A DNA stretch of 64,000 bases from Beverwykella pulmonaria. Its lineage: Eukaryota > Ascomycota > Dothideomycetes > Pleosporales > Melanommataceae. Shown here piece by piece: positions 22,032 to 32,526 of this stretch (positions are counted from its first letter, which is position 1; each line of letters starts with the position of its first letter). A model generated the notes under the pieces. That model saw nothing but the letters and a program-made list of their open reading frames with translations. It was not told the origin of the DNA and made no database searches. The DNA is taken from NCBI GenBank assembly GCA_001599595.1, contig BCHH01000001.1:5089818-5153817 (forward strand), written 5' to 3'. A program made the position numbers and the translations under genes.

Positions 22032-24812
22032 TTACATAACAACACACCCAATTTTCCTCTTCGGAGATCTGGACTTCTCGTTCATCCCTGTCCTCGTTTC
22101 CGGTCGTGGATGGGTGTGATATCTAGCCTGCGCAGACTCTGTCCTTGGCGGCGGTGCGGACAAGGGCCCTGGCCGCGATGCTGAATCCCCGAATGTCGAT
22201 ATTCTTGGGAGCATTGTGCGTCGAAGATTCGACCTTGTAGGCGGACCATTCGGGATGCTCTGTCGATTTGGAGACACCACAACAGGGACAGGGCGACGAT
22301 GGATCCCAGTATCGGGCGCAGAGCCTCTCCGTAGCATCTGGCCAAATACTGGAGGCGGCCGCAGATCAACCGACGTTTCTACAGCTCGTCGCGATCGGAG
22401 AGTGGGTCTTCTGGTAGTCGCGGACATGTTGGAAATCGTTGCTAGGTATGCCGATTGATCATGCGGCGGGACTGGAGGCAGCGGCCGCTGCGACGATTGA
22501 GACGTGGAACTCCGCCTTCGGCCGGTCGCCACAGCTTGGGGATTAGGATATGTCGATGGGTGGAGTAATGAGGGGCGTCGTTCTTCTGGTGGTGCTTGTG
22601 TCAGGTCGATGGAAGAGTGGGATTGGAAGTTTGGGCGGGCTTGATAGGGGTTGGTAGCAGGATGATGTTGTGGGCGAATCAGACTTGCTGGAAGCGGTGG
22701 TACGGGAGGAACGGTGGATCCTGCGACTGCAATAACATTTGTTGGAAGCGGTGGAGCGTTTGGATGACTTAGGCTCACGCTATGTGATGCTTCTGCTGTG
22801 ACAGTGTATGTTGGCGGCGGTGGGACCCAATTATCAGCATCACTCTCATGAGGGAACTCTCGAAGTCCATCGGCGCGGCGGTATTCCAGGGGTCTGAAGG
22901 GGAGAGCTCTGAGATGGCGACGGTTTGCAGGAGAGACGGCAGCTACTGTGGCTGCCCGAGCCAGTGACATTTGAGACCTCGGCTGCTGATTGTCGTATGG
23001 CACTTCAAAAGCAGCTTGTGCCTCCTCCATAGTCAGCTCCTCTTCGTCATCTCGGGTGATGGTTGGAACAGCTGGCCGTACGGATATGGGCCGCTCTCGA
23101 TTGATTGTAGTGTGTGCACGACCAGGCGGAGCATGGTTTCTCGAGTTTCTCCTTCCGTCTCCAGCCCGATCCTGTGCTCGTCGCTGCGCCATGGTCCTCG
23201 TTCTCACCAATTCTACCTCTCGATCAAAGTCAATTGACCCTTCGGGTAACCTCTCACCGGGGCACAAAGGGTCCAGATCAAACTCGGTCTTGATAGGCAC
23301 AGGGGCTGCACCCCCGGCTGACTTGGTCCCATCAAAGTCGAGAACGATGATTACCCCCTTGGAACTGGGAGGTATACCAGGACCTTCCGATTCAACTGGA
23401 GCAATGCTTAAATTTCCGACAGCCACTAGTCGTTGCACGTTGGAATTCAGCTTGATCCAGCGCAAGACATTGATCTCTTGATACGCATCATTCTCATGCA
23501 AGATGGGAATACAGAAGCATGGCTGAATGGGCGATTGCTCCAAAGACTTGGATGTGGACTGGAAATCCCACTCGGGTATCTGATAGAGCCAGATACTCGT
23601 AGTCCCGCGCATTCTGAGAGCGACTGCTGCAAGGTCAGCATTGGGTGAAACAGCGGGCATGGCATCATCGATAAACTCGGATCGCGTCCATCGCTGTTGG
23701 TCTGGCAGGAACATCTTTCGCTGCGTGAAGCGCTGACAGGCGATGTCGTAAACGCCCCAAGTGTCGTCTTCAGCGTTGAAGGCAAACAGCTCGTTAACCT
23801 GTCCTGTATCTGCATCGGGAAGAAGTGTCGCCTGTCGTGCAATCCTGGCAGTCTCAGGAAAGAGAACAGTGCCAGTCCATACTGATTCTGGCGACGCGGG
23901 CAGGGGCACACCTTCGTCGTTGAGAGGCCCGTCATAGAGACCTGGCAGGACAAATACGGAGGAGCTTGCCGATTTTCGTGCATAGGACGTAATCAACAGG
24001 GTACGACCATCGTCGGAGAACTCCAGGGCATCGCCCACAGGCCCCGACAGGGAGCGTCGTAACGATTCGGGCGCCTCTGGGCCAACGGCAACCACCTCAA
24101 TACCAAACTTGTTCCCCGCGATGAGTATCAGCCCGTCGGGAGAAAGCACGAGCGAACTAGCCTCGTGCACCAGCATAATGGTCCTCCTCTTCTTGATTTG
24201 TCGGTCTTGCTCGCCGTGGATCTCATACAGGTCCACTTGGGAGGGCCTGGAGAGAACGGCTAGAAGAAACCCGTCTTCGGTAATGTCGATGGCTACGGGC
24301 TTTCGCTTCACCTCGAGCGTGCGAGCCCACAGGCGCGGAAGCTGGGCGGCCTTGATCAGCCATATATTGGAGGCTGTGTACACGGCGACATAATTGCCCT
24401 TTCGCGAGACGTTGAAGCTGAAGCTGTCGGGGAGGGCAGAGGATGAGGCCGTGTTCGATATGAGCTCGAGAACAGTCACGTCGGGATGGGCGTGCGGCGA
24501 CGGGCTCATTGGACTCGAGGCACTGGGCCGGTCGTAGTCGGTCATGGCGGAGGTGCGGGCGGTCGAGTGTGCGGAGAGGCCCGAGGACGAGAGCTCGGTG
24601 TTTCCCGCGGATGAAGCGGAAAGATGCGTGTTCACCTGTTCGTCGGCAGACGCCAGGGAATTCAGCGAAGCAGTGCGCGAGAAGCTGGTAAGGGCCCCTC
24701 GGTCGGCGTCCTGCCCGTAGTCATGGTCGCGAGCAGCCTCTTTCCCTCTGAGATCGGTTCGTATCGCCGGCAGCGTTCCCTCGTCGTGCAGTGGTCGCCG
24801 CCGACCGACCAT
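22032..24812 (-). CDS. Beta-propeller-like (WD40-like) protein with C-terminal CaaX box
   Basis: Intronless, 926 residues. About 110 residues of Ser-rich disorder are followed by a region of about 430 residues with repeated propeller-type strands and SPDG-like turns (SLVLSPDGLILIAG, ALEFSDDGRTLLITS, MPAVSPNADLAAVALR). I read this as a WD40-like fold widely conserved in filamentous ascomycetes without known function. The remaining 350 or so residues are proline/arginine-rich and disordered, with repeated PPLPxxxxxxAG-type and PPVPP segments that could bind SH3 domains. The protein ends in a basic stretch, SRSPKRKIG, then CVVM: a CaaX box with Met, predicting farnesylation and membrane attachment in the manner of Ras. 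The start at 24812 gives the longest frame; ATG codons further in would remove only disordered sequence. Confidence 0.85.
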   Translation of the reverse strand: MVGRRRPLHDEGTLPAIRTDLRGKEAARDHDYGQDADRGALTSFSRTASLNSLASADEQVNTHLSASSAGNTELSSSGLSAHSTARTSAMTDYDRPSASSPMSPSPHAHPDVTVLELISNTASSSALPDSFSFNVSRKGNYVAVYTASNIWLIKAAQLPRLWARTLEVKRKPVAIDITEDGFLLAVLSRPSQVDLYEIHGEQDRQIKKRRTIMLVHEASSLVLSPDGLILIAGNKFGIEVVAVGPEAPESLRRSLSGPVGDALEFSDDGRTLLITSYARKSASSSVFVLPGLYDGPLNDEGVPLPASPESVWTGTVLFPETARIARQATLLPDADTGQVNELFAFNAEDDTWGVYDIACQRFTQRKMFLPDQQRWTRSEFIDDAMPAVSPNADLAAVALRMRGTTSIWLYQIPEWDFQSTSKSLEQSPIQPCFCIPILHENDAYQEINVLRWIKLNSNVQRLVAVGNLSIAPVESEGPGIPPSSKGVIIVLDFDGTKSAGGAAPVPIKTEFDLDPLCPGERLPEGSIDFDREVELVRTRTMAQRRAQDRAGDGRRNSRNHAPPGRAHTTINRERPISVRPAVPTITRDDEEELTMEEAQAAFEVPYDNQQPRSQMSLARAATVAAVSPANRRHLRALPFRPLEYRRADGLREFPHESDADNWVPPPPTYTVTAEASHSVSLSHPNAPPLPTNVIAVAGSTVPPVPPLPASLIRPQHHPATNPYQARPNFQSHSSIDLTQAPPEERRPSLLHPSTYPNPQAVATGRRRSSTSQSSQRPLPPVPPHDQSAYLATISNMSATTRRPTLRSRRAVETSVDLRPPPVFGQMLRRGSAPDTGIHRRPVPVVVSPNRQSIPNGPPTRSNLRRTMLPRISTFGDSASRPGPLSAPPPRTESAQARYHTHPRPETRTGMNEKSRSPKRKIGCVVM

Positions 24813-26555
24813 TTTCTGTCTGGTCCCGCTGGCGTCGGTTTTTGGCTGGTGCGTTGGTGTTGTGTGGGTTGTTCAGGAGAGAGTCGGGCGGGCGTCCATC
24901 GAGCATGCCGGCTGGCACTGCGTCCTAGCTACAGGGTGCGGGCGGGAGAGGCATCACACGGGGGGGAGATGCATGAGGCGGGTTGCGGCGGGCAGAAAAG
25001 ATGGGAGATGATGGCAGACGGGAGGAGTGGAGATGTCGCTGGTGGTGTGCGAACGTTGCTGGGCCCGCTTCTTCTTGGCGGGCGAGATGATCGCTTTGCC
25101 GCGCAACGCTAGATCCACACCTGGTTGCCCCATCTTCCTTAGCTGCAGGCCCTGTGTATTTATAGACATGTCACGTGTCATCGGGAGGGCGAGCGCCGTC
25201 TTGACAGCGGCCGCAGGGAGGGCTTGCCGTGCACTGCACGCAGCCGGTTTCAAATTATGTATACTTCGAACGACCCTCTGTCCGCAAGACAGAGTCAACA
25301 CGAATCGCCAGCGAATCGTGTGGGAAGAACAAGCCAAACAGCCCTCGAGTCTGCAAAACTATCGCCATCCCGGTCGCTTCGAAACAGCAAACGGGGGCTG
25401 AGTCGCTCGGTGGCTACGCCCGGATAGGCAGAGTGAGGGGCATCAACCCGCAAGGCAGCAAAAGACTCGTTCAGCTCAGCCCGGTTCTCCACCCTTCGTG
25501 ATGGGAAAGATGAATAATAAACCATCTGATCTTCCCTACCGCTAGCGATGGTACTACACCCATCTGCAACCTCATTACCCTTCAGCAAAGCGTATGGAGA
25601 TAGGAGTATTTGCTCCTGCACCGTCTCGCCGCATCTCCCCGTCTAATTTCCAGAAGTGTACATTTTGCACGACAATAGACGTCCAGACTTGGCGCACCCA
25701 GATGCTCGGAATGCGTATTACTGTCCTCTTTAGTTGGCAACCCCAATAGGTGCAGGCGCGCGCGAGCCTGAAGTCTGCAGGAGAATATGCGGGGTGTTGC
25801 TGGCCGTCTGCGCAACGAGGGCACAGCAGCGCATCGCCGCCCTCAACATGTAGAGCAAAAATTGAGAAGGCAAAATAGACAAGCACATATCCCGAAAATG
25901 TTGAAACAGTTGCAGATCGGTACGGTGGGTGCCGAGTTTTTTGCCACTGGAAATAGCACTATGCCTGCCTGCGTCTGCATCTGCATCTGCAGCTGTAATC
26001 TAAAACAAAGCCCAGTAGGAGGGCTTCTTACAGCTTGCATTTTTGGTTCTCGAGATGTCTCACCACGAGAAGGAGTCGAGTATTTCTTCTTCCCAAATGG
26101 TTCACCAAGTCACCTTTTACCTTCGTCCGTCCGCATGTAACAATGGGCCTCCGTGTGGTAGGATTCGCCCTCGCCTACGGCTTTTCCGAGATTCGGTGCC
26201 TTGGTGCCTCGGTACTTTCCCACCGATGCCGCATACGAAATGCACATGCCTATTTTAACGAAGCCTGAGGCGTACTTAACAACAGCTGAGTAATGAGACT
26301 AGGTCGCCGAGTGGGCCACAAAGGCTGATGGAAGCCGTAACAATGGATGGCGAATTGGGGAGTTGGGAAACGATCCGCTAAACGCTGCAAGGTACACATA
26401 CAGCACGAACGGAGGGTGGGTTTTTTGGGGTGAATGATGCTGACGGAAATACATGGGTGAGGCGGTACAAATAGTGTTGAGGAGGATTGACCAGTCCATG
26501 GTCCTTGTACTACCTACAAAATGCTATGCTGATGCTCTTTTCACTAGGTCACCCT
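24813..26555. other. Intergenic, promoter of the CaaX-box gene
   Basis: About 1.7 kb between the start of the propeller gene (-) and the end of the F-box gene (-). Frames of up to 127 codons exist on both strands but lack domains. A short TGCATC hexamer-like repeat lies near 25972-25992. Confidence 0.5.
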
Positions 26556-27797
26556 TCATACACGAGCGGAAGTCTGTGCTGCCATTGCTACCGCTCTATC
26601 CTCCCTCAATTTACAGAATTTCTGGAACAGCTCCTCGGGACACCGAAAATCTACATGAAAAGGTACGTGACTCAGCGTCTCTGCCACAGGACCCATGCCG
26701 GATTCTTCCCTCAGCTGTCTGCACTCCGCATACGAAGTGAAATACGAAATGGGATTCACAGTCGCAACGTTGGTAAACCCAGAAGACGCTCTCTCTTCCA
26801 GAGCCTTCTGCACTTTGAATGCGTAGTCGCGCTGGACGTCGTGCCATTTCTCATTGACGTCGTTCCACTCTTTGGGCAGGAACTGGCGGATGAAGTCCTC
26901 AGGCGTGGTTTTCGTTTTGCCGAACCAGGCTTCAATCGAGCGGTCACGAATGTAATTCTTCGTCTGGGGCAAGTCTGGAGGCAGCACCCACCACTGTTGC
27001 CAGAAGAGCTCCGGGCCCTCATTCAATATCCACCATGTTAGCCATGAGTTCCCCCGCCTTAAAAGTCTCTGTCCATCTATGCCGCAACCCCAGTCGAAGA
27101 CCCATGGTTTGTAATCATCACCGTAGTTGGAGACCGATGTGCGGAATGTCGAAGACAGCAGCATAAACATGAGCTTGTAGTCTTTTGCCAGATCATGAGA
27201 CATATTCTTGATATATTCCAGCCGGCGCTTCAGGATCAGGTCCTCCCTCTGCCGAAAAACCTCAAACCTGAACCGCGACGGATGGACGACCTTCCACGCT
27301 AAACCCGTGGTTGACTTCAGGACACTCTTCGCGTGCAGACTGTACACGTCCTCGGAGATGTTCGAGAGCCGCCGCAGCACGCACCACCCATTCGCCACAC
27401 GAGCGCGCAGCACGTCACCATAGGGGTCCTCCGCCGGTATGCCATATCGTTGCTGCATCCATTCGTGCGAAAAGCGGTGCCTGTCCACCAAGATAGCTGC
27501 CAGTTGCTGCGGTATGAGTCCTTTGAGCCAGCCAATCGTGTAGAGAGTCGGTTGCTCGCGCGGTGCGAGGAGGAGGTCGTTGAGCGGAAACGTTGCGCGG
27601 GCTACTGAGGGTGCAATGGTAGCCAAGTACTCCGAGATGAGGTCGCGCGTCTTGGAATTGGTCAACCGTAGGGAGAAGAGCTCGTCGATGCGGCACTGTG
27701 AGCATATGAGGATGAGGACGTCTTCAGGGAGCTCGTCGAACCATCGTCGGTCTGGTTGTCGGTGTAACGATGGCTTTCGGCGCATCGATGGGGACAT
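26556..27797 (-). CDS. F-box domain protein
   Basis: Intronless, 413 residues. An F-box occupies roughly residues 17-60 (FDELPEDVLILICSQC, then IDELFSLRLTNSKTRDLI), the segment that binds Skp1 in SCF ubiquitin ligases. The rest has no leucine-rich or WD repeats and probably forms a family-specific substrate-binding region; it is rich in Trp (SWLTWWILNEGPELFWQQWW). Such orphan F-box proteins are numerous in filamentous fungi and their substrates are mostly unknown. A diverging gene starts 1.2 kb away on the other strand. Confidence 0.85.
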   Translation of the reverse strand: MSPSMRRKPSLHRQPDRRWFDELPEDVLILICSQCRIDELFSLRLTNSKTRDLISEYLATIAPSVARATFPLNDLLLAPREQPTLYTIGWLKGLIPQQLAAILVDRHRFSHEWMQQRYGIPAEDPYGDVLRARVANGWCVLRRLSNISEDVYSLHAKSVLKSTTGLAWKVVHPSRFRFEVFRQREDLILKRRLEYIKNMSHDLAKDYKLMFMLLSSTFRTSVSNYGDDYKPWVFDWGCGIDGQRLLRRGNSWLTWWILNEGPELFWQQWWVLPPDLPQTKNYIRDRSIEAWFGKTKTTPEDFIRQFLPKEWNDVNEKWHDVQRDYAFKVQKALEERASSGFTNVATVNPISYFTSYAECRQLREESGMGPVAETLSHVPFHVDFRCPEELFQKFCKLREDRAVAMAAQTSARV

Positions 27798-28980
27798 TGC
27801 AAAAGGCGTATAGTGCGGCGAGATCGAGTATTTGAATTCAACGATAGAGGCTGCGTTCTCAAGGCTGGGGCATGATTAACAAGACGTAGACATGATTAAC
27901 AGGGCGCCTTGGAAGAGATATTGCGGAACCAAAGCGACCGGTTGCTGCGCGGATGGCTGGCTGGTTGTGCGTTGAGCGTTGCGTCCTCCCGGGTCCGAAG
28001 GGATGTTACAGATAAAGCACGTCTCGAGGACTATGCTCCTCGCCAACGTGAAGATATGGAGGCATGGAGTTCACCTGCTTCATGAGGGAGGAACAGGGAT
28101 GGAGCGAGTAATTCCGACGCCGATGCTAGCGCCGATTGCTCAGCAGAGTCATGTTTCAATTCTCCACCACTATATATATCAACTCAACCTCTTCAATAAC
28201 GTTAAAGCCTCCAAAATATCTCAGTTACCCGTTCCTAAACCTAATCATCTTGTGTTACCTCTGGCGGGGCGAACCACCCCTCGAAGCGACGACTCGAGGC
28301 GCGGCCACAACGCCAAGGCAGAACTTATAATTAGAAGTTAGCTGCAACCCTTTCAGGATGACCTAATCTCAAATTTGCCAAAATGTAGGGCTCGCTTGAG
28401 ACAGTCAGAATGCGTAGCAGGACCCCTTTCGCTGCACGCTCTGTCTTCGAATCCCACGCCGATTTGACGCCTGAAAGACGGCAGTCCAAAAAGGACTGCC
28501 GTCTGAGAAATGCGATGGCAGCCTCGACTTGCCTCGATCGCTCCGTTTCTTGCCCGTTGCGCATAGATTGCTGGGTTTCTCAGCCTCAGCTTCGCGCTCA
28601 ACCCGTAAGATACGATCGCCAAGAACGCCCATGTGCGCCACGCCTCTAGCCTCTGAAGCTTGGTACGCATCCGGCTCCTCCCTGTCTCCATTTGGTATTC
28701 ATCATCCTTGTGATTAGTGCATGCTCGCGTGTAGCGACCGCCAGCCCCTACACGGCAAGCACTGCCAGCAATCCACTAGCAATCCGCTGACCGGGACCGC
28801 TGCAAAACCTATCAGACCTCTTCCTGGTTGTGGGATGGTTACCTCTCCAGACAGCGGCTGGCTGTGCTCAGGGCGTTGGGGTATTGGGGCTTTTGGTGCG
28901 ACTATTGTTATTTAACTTGCCAGCTGCCCCTTCTCGATGCCTTCGGCACGCCCATCTTCAATTTCTCCACGCCTCTGACC
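27798..28980. other. Divergent intergenic region with a perfect hairpin
   Basis: This holds the promoters of the F-box gene (-) and the membrane-protein gene (+). The notable structure is the hairpin at 28476-28504. No coding exon was recognised, although several frames of 60-190 codons are open across this GC-richer tract. Confidence 0.5.
28476..28504. repeat. Perfect 12-bp inverted repeat (hairpin, 5-nt loop)
   Basis: AGACGGCAGTCC, five A residues, then GGACTGCCGTCT. All 12 positions pair. It lies about 480 bp upstream of the membrane-protein start and 680 bp upstream of the F-box start. Confidence 0.9.
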
Positions 28981-30316
28981 ATGCTTGGACGACTCCCCAT
29001 CTCCCTCCTTTCGGCCTTGGCTTGGAGTTCGCTGTCGCATGCTCTGGTTCCAGCCGATCCGACAATCACTGCTCCGGCGAGGCTTCCGAAGAGGCAGAAC
29101 GATGCCGCTTACATTGGATGGCTTTCAACCGACGGAACCTGTACGCATTCTTCCCCTTCAAGTATGCACTCTTGGCTAACAGTCACGCAGGGACATCGGT
29201 GACGTGTGATGCGGGCGCTACATGGTTCCAGGAGGAGAAGTATGCACAGTGCTGCCCGACCACCGTAGCCTCATGTATGGCACCGACCGCCTGCTTGAGC
29301 GGAACCTTGATCTATCCCGCCACGGCTAGTGAGACCACGGAAATATCGGTCGCCTGGTATGGGTCACCCTCTTTCAGAATGGCTTCCCCATGTCTAACTC
29401 CATAACAGTACCGACGCCTACAACGAGCCTCAGTTCACCATGTGCAATTCAGTCTTCATCTTCGAGAACTTCGACGACTCGAAGCCAAAGACTGACATAG
29501 TGTGCGGCAACAAGGCATCAAACTGGTCTTACTACCGAAAGATCCCCGCCACCGCGACAGAAGCTCCATCATCTTCAATCCCATCTCGTAAGCAATCTCT
29601 GGCTCCATCCACTCCATAGTCAGTACTAATGGACCTATCCAGCCTCTACTTCAACAACAGACCATACTCACCCCACTACTGTATCCTCCGCCCCACAACT
29701 AACACCAAAGAAGAAGTCGAAAACAGGCTTGATCGTCGGTGCCGTTGTTGGACCCCTCATCGGCCTTGCTATCATCGGAGCCATCGCCTTCTTCCTCATC
29801 CGCCGCAAGAAGGCAACCCCGCAACCTCAGCCCGGCGCCGCTGTCGTCGGCGCTGCGCCTCTCACCCAGGAGACAACGGAGACCAAACCTGGATTCTCCG
29901 AACAAGGCGCATATGCCCCGCCTACTCCAGGATACAACCCTCAGGACCCGTACAACCAGCAACAGCAACAAGCATACGGGCAGGTTCCAGTAACGCCACT
30001 TCCTCAATACACGACCCCGTACAATGCCCCAGGCTCGCCGCCGCCACCGCAAAACGCATATCCCGTCGACCATAAATACGGATACAACCCACAAGAGACG
30101 GACCGAGGCTTCGTCGCAGAGTTGGGAGGAGGTGGAGAACGCGCCCCTCACCCACAAGCAGCCGAGATGGGCGACAGTAGTGCCACCCCTGTTGCCAGTG
30201 GTGGAGAACGCGCGCCTTATCCGCAAGCCGCTGAAATGGGAGATAGTAGTGCCCCCGCTGCGAGCGGTTCGCACACGGCCGAGTTGTCTACTGAAACCGA
30301 ACCAAAGACGAAATGA
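28981..30316 (+). CDS. Single-pass membrane protein with Cys-rich ectodomain
   Basis: Four exons (28981-29140, 29191-29356, 29409-29587, 29643-30316) encode 392 residues; the third intron has a textbook TACTAAT branch site. A signal peptide (about 1-21) and a possible Kex2 site (K37-R38) are followed by an ectodomain of about 120 residues with many Cys (SVTCDAGATWF, YAQCCPTTVASCM, ACLSGTLIYPA, TMCNSVFIFENF, IVCGNKASNWSYY). A Ser/Thr stalk leads to one membrane helix at about 197-219 (GLIVGAVVGPLIGLAIIGAI), then RRKK and a cytoplasmic tail rich in Pro/Gln/Tyr. The tail contains two near copies of a GERAPxPQAAEMGDSSA unit. The layout resembles fungal wall sensors of the Wsc/Mid2 type, but the ectodomain is not a WSC domain. 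Function unknown. Confidence 0.85.
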
Positions 30317-31404
30317 GCGTAGATATAAAGCGAGTAGACAGATAATTTGAAATTTATAATGGCATGTCATCTGTTGGGAGGCTTAGAGGAAGAATTGATA
30401 CCAAGTTGGCACAGTGCATGATTTAGGGGAATGATTGACTTCTCGTTCGATATTTGAGTACATACCTATCATCCCTTTCAACATTTCTCATTTGCGATTT
30501 TTTTGCTACACAACGTTTAATTACTTGATAAATTCAATAACGAAGCATCACCGTTAATACCAAACATCGATATATCATCTTTTCATCCACACACATACAC
30601 ATTATTTCACACACACACACACACACACACACATACAGATCTTACAAGGATCGCTGGTAAAATCTCACGCCCAGACGCAATTTCCCTCTTTCGGTACTAA
30701 GGCGGCGCGAAGGATGCGAGGATTTTCGCTAAAGCAGGCAATGGAAATGAACTTTGTCAGTGGAAGGTCGCAGGGATGATGAGGCTGATATGCAGGGCGG
30801 ATGAGGCGTTGCTTGATAGTGTGGAGAGTGGAGTATTGGAAGTATGTTCAGTGGGAGGGACTTGGAGTCCGTGGTGACTTGTCGGATTGTCGGGATTAGG
30901 TTGGACGTACGTGAAGGGGCAATTCACTTGAGTGAAATCAGACTTGCAAATCTCGTCCCACCGGAGTTAAGAACGTGCTAGTTCTTTTCTTGGGACTAGT
31001 GGACCCCGGGCCAGAAGCAGGTATTGCTTGGGTGACGCCCACTCATGCGCGGGGGGCATATAGTTCTTACTAGCCACTGTGATATAAGCATCCGCCGGCG
31101 GTGTTTACATGCGGAGGAAGATCTCTTTGGCGGATGAAAGTAGATAGGCACATTGTAGATTCTGCGCTATAAACCTCCATTACACTACCCGCTCCTCTAT
31201 AGACAAATGTCCGGATATCGCAAAACGTAAAGAACGACCCCGCCCGTCCTCCGAACTCCAGTCGCACAATGCAATACACACGTAACGCCAGTAAAACCCT
31301 AATACTCATCCTCACCATGGCGAGGAAGAAATAGGCTAGCCAGCCATCCCATATTTCCCTCCAATGACTCAATTTATGTACAGCAAAGAGAGACCGAGAA
31401 AGCG
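30317..31404. other. Convergent intergenic region
   Basis: Lies between the 3-prime ends of the membrane-protein gene (+) and the conserved secreted-protein gene (-). It contains a (CA)13 microsatellite. A 119-codon minus frame (31070-31429) overlaps the secreted gene's end and is judged chance. Confidence 0.55.
30608..30633 (+). repeat. (CA)13 microsatellite
   Basis: Thirteen uninterrupted CA units, likely length-polymorphic. Confidence 0.95.
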
Positions 31405-32526
31405 TTAGACCACCTTCGACGGTATCCACGGCGAGTTAGTAAAATATTGCTCCTCAACCTTCTGTTCATAGCTAATCGTATCATCGCACATCCCCCCTCC
31501 TGTTTTCCCAATATGCGAGCAATGCACATCTGGGCGGTACTTAATCATGATCTCATGCACATTCCGACACAGCAACGTATTCATGCCGAGCTCGAAGCTC
31601 TGCCCGACGCGAATCTGCTGCGTGAGAAAACTGTAGCATTCGTCCGCGGACTCGTACTGCGTGTTCGTGCCGTTGCAGTACGTGCTGTGCGTTGCGCAGA
31701 TCGACGTCGCCATGCTGCTCACCGCCTCGGTTTGCGACTTCGTCGGGTCCGCGGGATTCAAACTGAGAATCAAGGTCTTGAGAAGGTACCCGAACCACCG
31801 GAACGTGACGTCGTATTGCGAGATTTCACGCGCCGAGTTCCAGGTTAGCCACGTGTCAATTTGGACGGGCAGCGAGATGTTGTTGAAGGACGGGAAGGTG
31901 AAGTGCACTTTTGTGGATGCGGCGGCGATGTTTTGGTTTGCGGCGAACTGCACGATTTCGTAGTCGCCTGGTCGTCCGATGATAGAGGTGCTGGTGGAGG
32001 GTGTGAAGAGGCCGAAGATGTACTCTGTGTTTAATTCGCGGCCGACAAAGTCTCTGGTGTCCGACACCCGGCCTTGCACCTTTGAGGGTGTCAGTGGGGA
32101 TGGTAATTTCAGGATGACAGGGGACCATTGGGGAGGGGCGAGAGGAGAATGGAAGAGAGAAAAGAAAGAGAGTAAGGAAAGGAGAGGGGCAGATTGAGAA
32201 GAGGTAACGCGGCGATTAAGGTACATCGAGGAGCGGAAGATGTACGTACATCTTGAGAGAAAATGGTCGAGTTGATGCTCTCCGCTTCCTTTATATTGTT
32301 AGGGTACTGGAATCTCTTCCAGAAACCGTTCTGGAGATCCAGGAGCTCCTCGTAAGAGAAGTTCGGCGTTTGGATAGTGACATTGGAGGTATCTTGGCGG
32401 GGAGATGCGACTGGGAAGAGTCAGTAACGCGCAATTGAGAAAAGGTAGGGTGCGGAATTTACTAAGTGGGTTTGCAGTGGCTGTGGCGAGGAAGGTCACC
32501 ACAGAAGCAATCGGGAGTAGCTTCAT
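31405..32526 (-). CDS. Conserved fungal secreted protein of unknown function
   Basis: Three exons (32526-32463, 32410-32250, 32079-31405), with introns of 52 and 170 nt, encode 299 residues. Residues 1-19 are a signal peptide (MKLLPIASVVTFLATATAN). The N-terminal half (NFSYEELLDLQNGFW, YPNNIKEAESINSTIFSQDV, VGRELNTEYIFGLF) and a Cys-rich C-terminal half (CRNVHEIMIKYRPDVHCSHI, then TGGGMCDD) match my recollection of an unnamed protein type found in ascomycetes and basidiomycetes. Several N-glycosylation sequons occur (NIS, NGT, NST). It is probably exported or wall-associated. No catalytic motif is recognisable. The second intron was chosen because it joins ...FSQD to VQGRV... in frame. Confidence 0.8.

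Noticed and set aside
31070..31429. 119-codon minus frame after the conserved secreted-protein gene
   Set aside because: Overlaps the gene's 3-prime end in another frame and has no domain; likely untranslated sequence.
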